From assembly GCA_050743265.1 (NCBI GenBank), contig JBOGEN010000071.1, forward strand, positions 1-8,279: a DNA stretch of 8,279 bases, read 5' to 3'. The DNA is from JBOGEN01 sp050743265. GTDB taxonomy: Bacteria; Actinomycetota; Actinomycetes; JBOGEN01. The position numbers and the translations under genes are program-made. Shown here piece after piece: positions 5,798-8,279 of this stretch. The stretch's first letter is position 1. Every line of letters starts with the position of its first letter. Under the pieces are notes generated by a model that was not told where the DNA came from, searched no databases, and was given only the letters and a program-made list of their open reading frames with translations.

Positions 5798-6493
5798 ATG
5801 GGGGTTCTCGACCGGTTCGAGCGCCGGCTGGAAGGACTCGTGAGCGGCGCCTTTGCGCGCGCGTTCAAGTCAGAGGTCCAGCCCGTCGAGATCGCCAGCG
5901 CCCTCCAGCGGGAGATGGACAACCACGCCGCGATCGTCGGCCCCGGCCGGACGTTCGTGCCCAACGACTTCGTCGTCGAGCTGGGTCCCGCCGACCACGA
6001 CAGGCTCGCGGTGTACGCCGAGGCCCTGGGCGCCGAGCTGGCCGCGATGGCCCGCGAGCACGCCGCGGAGCAGGCGTACACGCTGATCGGGCCCGTGCAG
6101 GTCAAGTTCGAGCGGCACGAGGACCTCGACACCGGCGTCTTCCGCGTTCGCGGCACGGCCATGTCCGGGGGAGCCCCCGGGCAGCGCCAGGGGGGCCAGG
6201 AGCGACCCCGCCTCGAGGGGCAGGGCGCGACCTTCGTACTGTCCGGACCCGTGACAGTCATCGGCCGGGGCAGCGAGGCTCACATCCGGCTGGACGACCC
6301 CGGGGTCTCCCGGCGGCACGCGGAGGTCCACCTCGAGATGGGCGGCCGGACGCGCCTGGTCGACCTGGGGTCCACGAACGGCACCACCGTCGACGGCAAG
6401 CAGGTTGGCGAGGTCACGCTCCGAGACGGCGTCGAGGTGGTCGTCGGCCGCACCCGGCTCCTGTACCGCGACGGCGACGGGGGCGAGAGGTAG
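5798..6493 (+). CDS. fhaA: FHA-domain protein FhaA (DUF3662 plus FHA)
   Basis: FhaA is a cytosolic phosphothreonine-binding adaptor. In mycobacteria it binds the phosphorylated pseudokinase domain of MviN (MurJ) and tunes peptidoglycan synthesis. The product is 231 residues. Residues 1-120 are the conserved N-terminal DUF3662 domain (start M-G-V-L-D-R-F-E-R-R-L-E, with a Y-T-L-I-G-P-V-Q-V segment near 94-102). Residues about 143-225 are a canonical FHA domain: G156-R157, S171-R-R-H174 and G191-S-T-N-G-T196 form the phosphothreonine-binding loops, all intact. The linker between the domains is only about 22 residues, far shorter than in the Mycobacterium tuberculosis protein (over 500 residues in total). 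A strong ribosome binding site precedes the ATG at 5798. fhaB starts 5 nt after the stop, so fhaA heads an operon. Confidence 0.95.
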   Translation: MGVLDRFERRLEGLVSGAFARAFKSEVQPVEIASALQREMDNHAAIVGPGRTFVPNDFVVELGPADHDRLAVYAEALGAELAAMAREHAAEQAYTLIGPVQVKFERHEDLDTGVFRVRGTAMSGGAPGQRQGGQERPRLEGQGATFVLSGPVTVIGRGSEAHIRLDDPGVSRRHAEVHLEMGGRTRLVDLGSTNGTTVDGKQVGEVTLRDGVEVVVGRTRLLYRDGDGGER

Positions 6494-6498
6494 TCCCG

Positions 6499-7011
6499 GT
6501 GTCAGAGCTCACCCTGACCGCGATCCGGCTCGGCTTCCTGGCCGTGCTGTGGCTCTTCGTCATCACCGCCGTGTCGGTGATGCGTTCCGACCTGTTCGGC
6601 CAGCGGTCGGCCCCTCGGCCGGCGAGCCCGGCGCCACGCGAGGCAAAGCAGCAGCGCCGGGCCAAGCAGCCCAAGCAGCCCAAGCAGCCCAAGCCCCCGA
6701 AGTCCAAGTCACGCCAGGGGGCGCCGTCCAAGCTCGTCGTGACGCAGGGTGCTCTGGCCGGTACGGCGGTCTCGCTCGGCCAGAGTCCGGTGACCATCGG
6801 ACGCGCCGCCGACTCCACGCTGGTCATCAGCGACGACTACGCCTCGAGCCGCCACGCCCGCCTGTTCCCTCGGGACGGCACGTGGGTCGTGGAGGACCTG
6901 GGCTCGACGAACGGGACCTTCCTCGACCGCTCCAAGGTCCAGACGCCCACCCCCGTCCCCCTCGGGGTGCCGATCCGCATCGGCAAGACCGTCCTCGAGC
7001 TGCGAAGGTAG
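6499..7011 (+). CDS. fhaB: Membrane-anchored FHA-domain protein FhaB
   Basis: FhaB is a phosphothreonine-binding protein; the mycobacterial homologue (FipA) takes part in cell division and is a kinase substrate. The product is 170 residues, close to the usual size. Residues about 8-28 form one membrane helix, so the rest is probably cytosolic. Residues 35-78 are a basic Pro/Lys/Gln-rich linker with three in-frame K-Q-P repeats (56-64). The FHA domain spans about 78-168, with G101-R102, S116-S-R-H119 and G135-S-T-N-G-T140 intact. The start is GTG at 6499, 5 nt after the fhaA stop, with GAGAGG 8 nt upstream. pstP begins 10 nt after its stop, so the three genes form one unit. Confidence 0.95.
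   Translation: MSELTLTAIRLGFLAVLWLFVITAVSVMRSDLFGQRSAPRPASPAPREAKQQRRAKQPKQPKQPKPPKSKSRQGAPSKLVVTQGALAGTAVSLGQSPVTIGRAADSTLVISDDYASSRHARLFPRDGTWVVEDLGSTNGTFLDRSKVQTPTPVPLGVPIRIGKTVLELRR
6662..6694 (+). repeat. 9-nt tandem repeat within fhaB
   Basis: CCAAGCAGC occurs three times in a row (6662-6688) followed by a partial CCAAGC. The unit is a multiple of three and encodes K-Q-P, so slippage would change linker length without breaking the frame. Confidence 0.85.
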
Positions 7012-7021
7012 CCGCGCCCGC

Positions 7022-8279
7022 ATGGCTCTGTCGCTGCGCTTCGCCGCCCGGTCCGACGTGGGGCTCGTCCGCGAGGGAAACGAGGACTCGGGGTACGCCG
7101 GGCCGCACCTGCTCGTCATCGCGGACGGCATGGGCGGGCACGCCGCAGGCGAGGTCGCCAGCTCGGTCGTGGTGAGCGCGCTGGCCCCGCTGGACGACGA
7201 CCCGCCCGGCGGCGATTTGCTCGACCGGCTGGCCGCGGCGGTGCGCTCGGCCAACGCCCAGCTCGCCGCGATGACCTCGACCGACCCGATCCTCGAGGGC
7301 ATGGGCACGACCGTCACCGCGATGCTCTCGGTCGGGTCACGGGTCGGGCTCGTCCACGTGGGCGACTCACGGGCGTACCTGCTGCGCCACGGCCAGCTCG
7401 CGCAGATCACCCGCGACCACACGTTCGTCCAGAGCCTCGTCGACGAGGGCCGCATCTCCGCGGAGGAGGCCGACCAGCACCCGCAGCGCTCGCTCATCAT
7501 GCGCGCGCTGGACGGGCGGGACGAGCTGGAGCTCGACCTCTCGGTCCGCGAGGTCCAGCCGGGCGACCGCTTCCTGCTGTGCTCGGACGGCCTGTCCGGC
7601 GTCGTGAGCACCGACACCCTGGCCGAGACGCTCAGGCGCGGCACCGCCGCCGACGCCGTGGAGGCCCTCGTCGAGCTCGCGTTGCGGGCCGGCGGCCCGG
7701 ACAACATCACGTGCGTCGTGGCGGACGTGGTCGCAGACGACACGATCGTGGCCGTCGACCCCGAGGTAGTCGGCGCGGCCACGGACGAGCGACCGCTGCG
7801 CGAGCGGGACGGCGACTTCGCCGCGTCCCGCGCCGCCGCGCTGACCCCGTCGAGGGAGCAGCCCCCCCGCCAACACCGCCACACCGAGCGTTCCGAGGGC
7901 CGGCGCTGGCTCGCGCCGGCCTTCCTCTTCCTGCTGCTCGTCGCCGTCGTCGGAGGTGGCGGGTACCTGGGCTGGAAGTGGACGCAGCAGCAGTACTACG
8001 TCGGCACGAGCGCGCAGCACGTCGCCATCTTCCGCGGGGTGAGCCAGAGCGTCGTCGGGGTGGACCTGTCCCGCGTCCAGGAGAAGGACGCCCTCGAGCT
8101 GGGCTCGCTGCCCGACTTCGAACGCGAGCGCGTCGAGAACACGATCAGCGCGACCAGCCTGAGCGACGCGGAGAGCATCGTCGCGCGCCTGCGCGGCCAG
8201 GCCTGCTCCGCCGCCGAGGCCAAGCTGCCGGAGCCGTCGCCGTCGCCGACCCCGTCCGCCCGTGCGGCAGCCGGGCGGG
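7022..8279 (+). CDS. pstP: PP2C-type Ser/Thr protein phosphatase PstP (3' end outside window)
   Basis: PstP removes phosphate from Ser/Thr kinases (PknA, PknB) and their substrates, countering kinase control of growth and wall synthesis. The frame is open from ATG 7022 to the right edge, giving 419 residues of a protein usually around 450-520. The PPM/PP2C domain is residues 1-238: R-S-D-V-G-L-V-R-E-G-N-E-D (10-22), the metal-binding D35-G-M-G-G-H, G-M-G-T-T (93-97), G-D115-S-R-A-Y, S-D189-G-L, and G-P-D227-N-I-T. A basic juxtamembrane part (about 240-296) leads to one helix (about 298-317) and an outer domain (from about 320, with Y-Y-V-G-T and V-A-I-F-R-G-V, conserved in PstP), ending in a Pro/Ser-rich stretch (404-412). 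The ribosome binding site is weak (AAGG, 13 nt off), suggesting coupling to fhaB 10 nt upstream. rodA, pbpA and pknA/pknB would be expected next but are not in the window. Confidence 0.96.
   Translation, partial: MALSLRFAARSDVGLVREGNEDSGYAGPHLLVIADGMGGHAAGEVASSVVVSALAPLDDDPPGGDLLDRLAAAVRSANAQLAAMTSTDPILEGMGTTVTAMLSVGSRVGLVHVGDSRAYLLRHGQLAQITRDHTFVQSLVDEGRISAEEADQHPQRSLIMRALDGRDELELDLSVREVQPGDRFLLCSDGLSGVVSTDTLAETLRRGTAADAVEALVELALRAGGPDNITCVVADVVADDTIVAVDPEVVGAATDERPLRERDGDFAASRAAALTPSREQPPRQHRHTERSEGRRWLAPAFLFLLLVAVVGGGGYLGWKWTQQQYYVGTSAQHVAIFRGVSQSVVGVDLSRVQEKDALELGSLPDFERERVENTISATSLSDAESIVARLRGQACSAAEAKLPEPSPSPTPSARAAAGR

Noticed and set aside
6709..7884. Minus-strand open frame of 391 codons opposite fhaB and pstP
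   Set aside because: The plus strand encodes complete FHA and PP2C domains here. The minus-strand translation is Ser/Thr/Arg-rich and has no recognisable domain.
1..8279. Mobile elements, CRISPR arrays, toxin-antitoxin or defence genes
   Set aside because: No transposase or integrase motifs, no repeated spaced units, no terminal inverted repeats with target duplication, and no direct copy of the tRNA 3' end elsewhere in the window were seen. All genes are recognisable chromosomal families.

Overview
The window is a 5'-to-3' stretch of a high-GC actinobacterial chromosome. The evidence is very GC-rich third positions, GTG starts, an actinobacterial fhaA-fhaB-pstP cluster and menaquinone genes. 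Proteins and spacing look most like Micrococcales, perhaps Cellulomonadaceae, but the genus is an inference from general resemblance only.

Layout. (1) 2-1578, plus strand: the 3' part of menE (o-succinylbenzoate-CoA ligase), overlapping by 4 nt with a complete menA (1,4-dihydroxy-2-naphthoate prenyltransferase); both belong to menaquinone synthesis. (2) 1590-5220, minus strand: an MMPL/RND-type membrane transporter, then after 83 nt a low-molecular-weight protein tyrosine phosphatase, overlapping by 4 nt with a fructosamine/ketosamine 3-kinase. The kinase and menA converge with stop codons 11 nt apart, and both stops lie in the arms of one inverted repeat. (3) 5221-5540: about 320 nt without a gene, holding the transporter leader and several inverted and direct repeats. 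(4) 5541-5624, minus strand: tRNA-Leu(CAG). (5) 5798-8279, plus strand: fhaA, fhaB and the first 419 codons of pstP, which runs off the right edge.

How the genes work together. MenE and MenA act two steps apart in making the respiratory quinone. The phosphatase/kinase pair fits a two-step protein repair route: the phosphatase would remove the phosphate from sugar-phosphate-derived ketosamines on proteins, and the kinase would phosphorylate the product at O-3 so that it falls off. FhaA and FhaB are phosphothreonine readers and PstP is the matching Ser/Thr phosphatase; in actinobacteria they work with PknA/PknB, RodA and PbpA, whose genes usually follow pstP, to control growth and cell-wall synthesis. 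Those genes would lie beyond the right edge.

No mobile element, CRISPR array, prophage or obviously foreign segment is visible. Most of the window is ordinary core genome. The points most worth a second look are the translationally coupled phosphatase-kinase pair, the shared stop-codon hairpin, the repeats upstream of the transporter, and the palindrome at the presumed fhaA transcription start.
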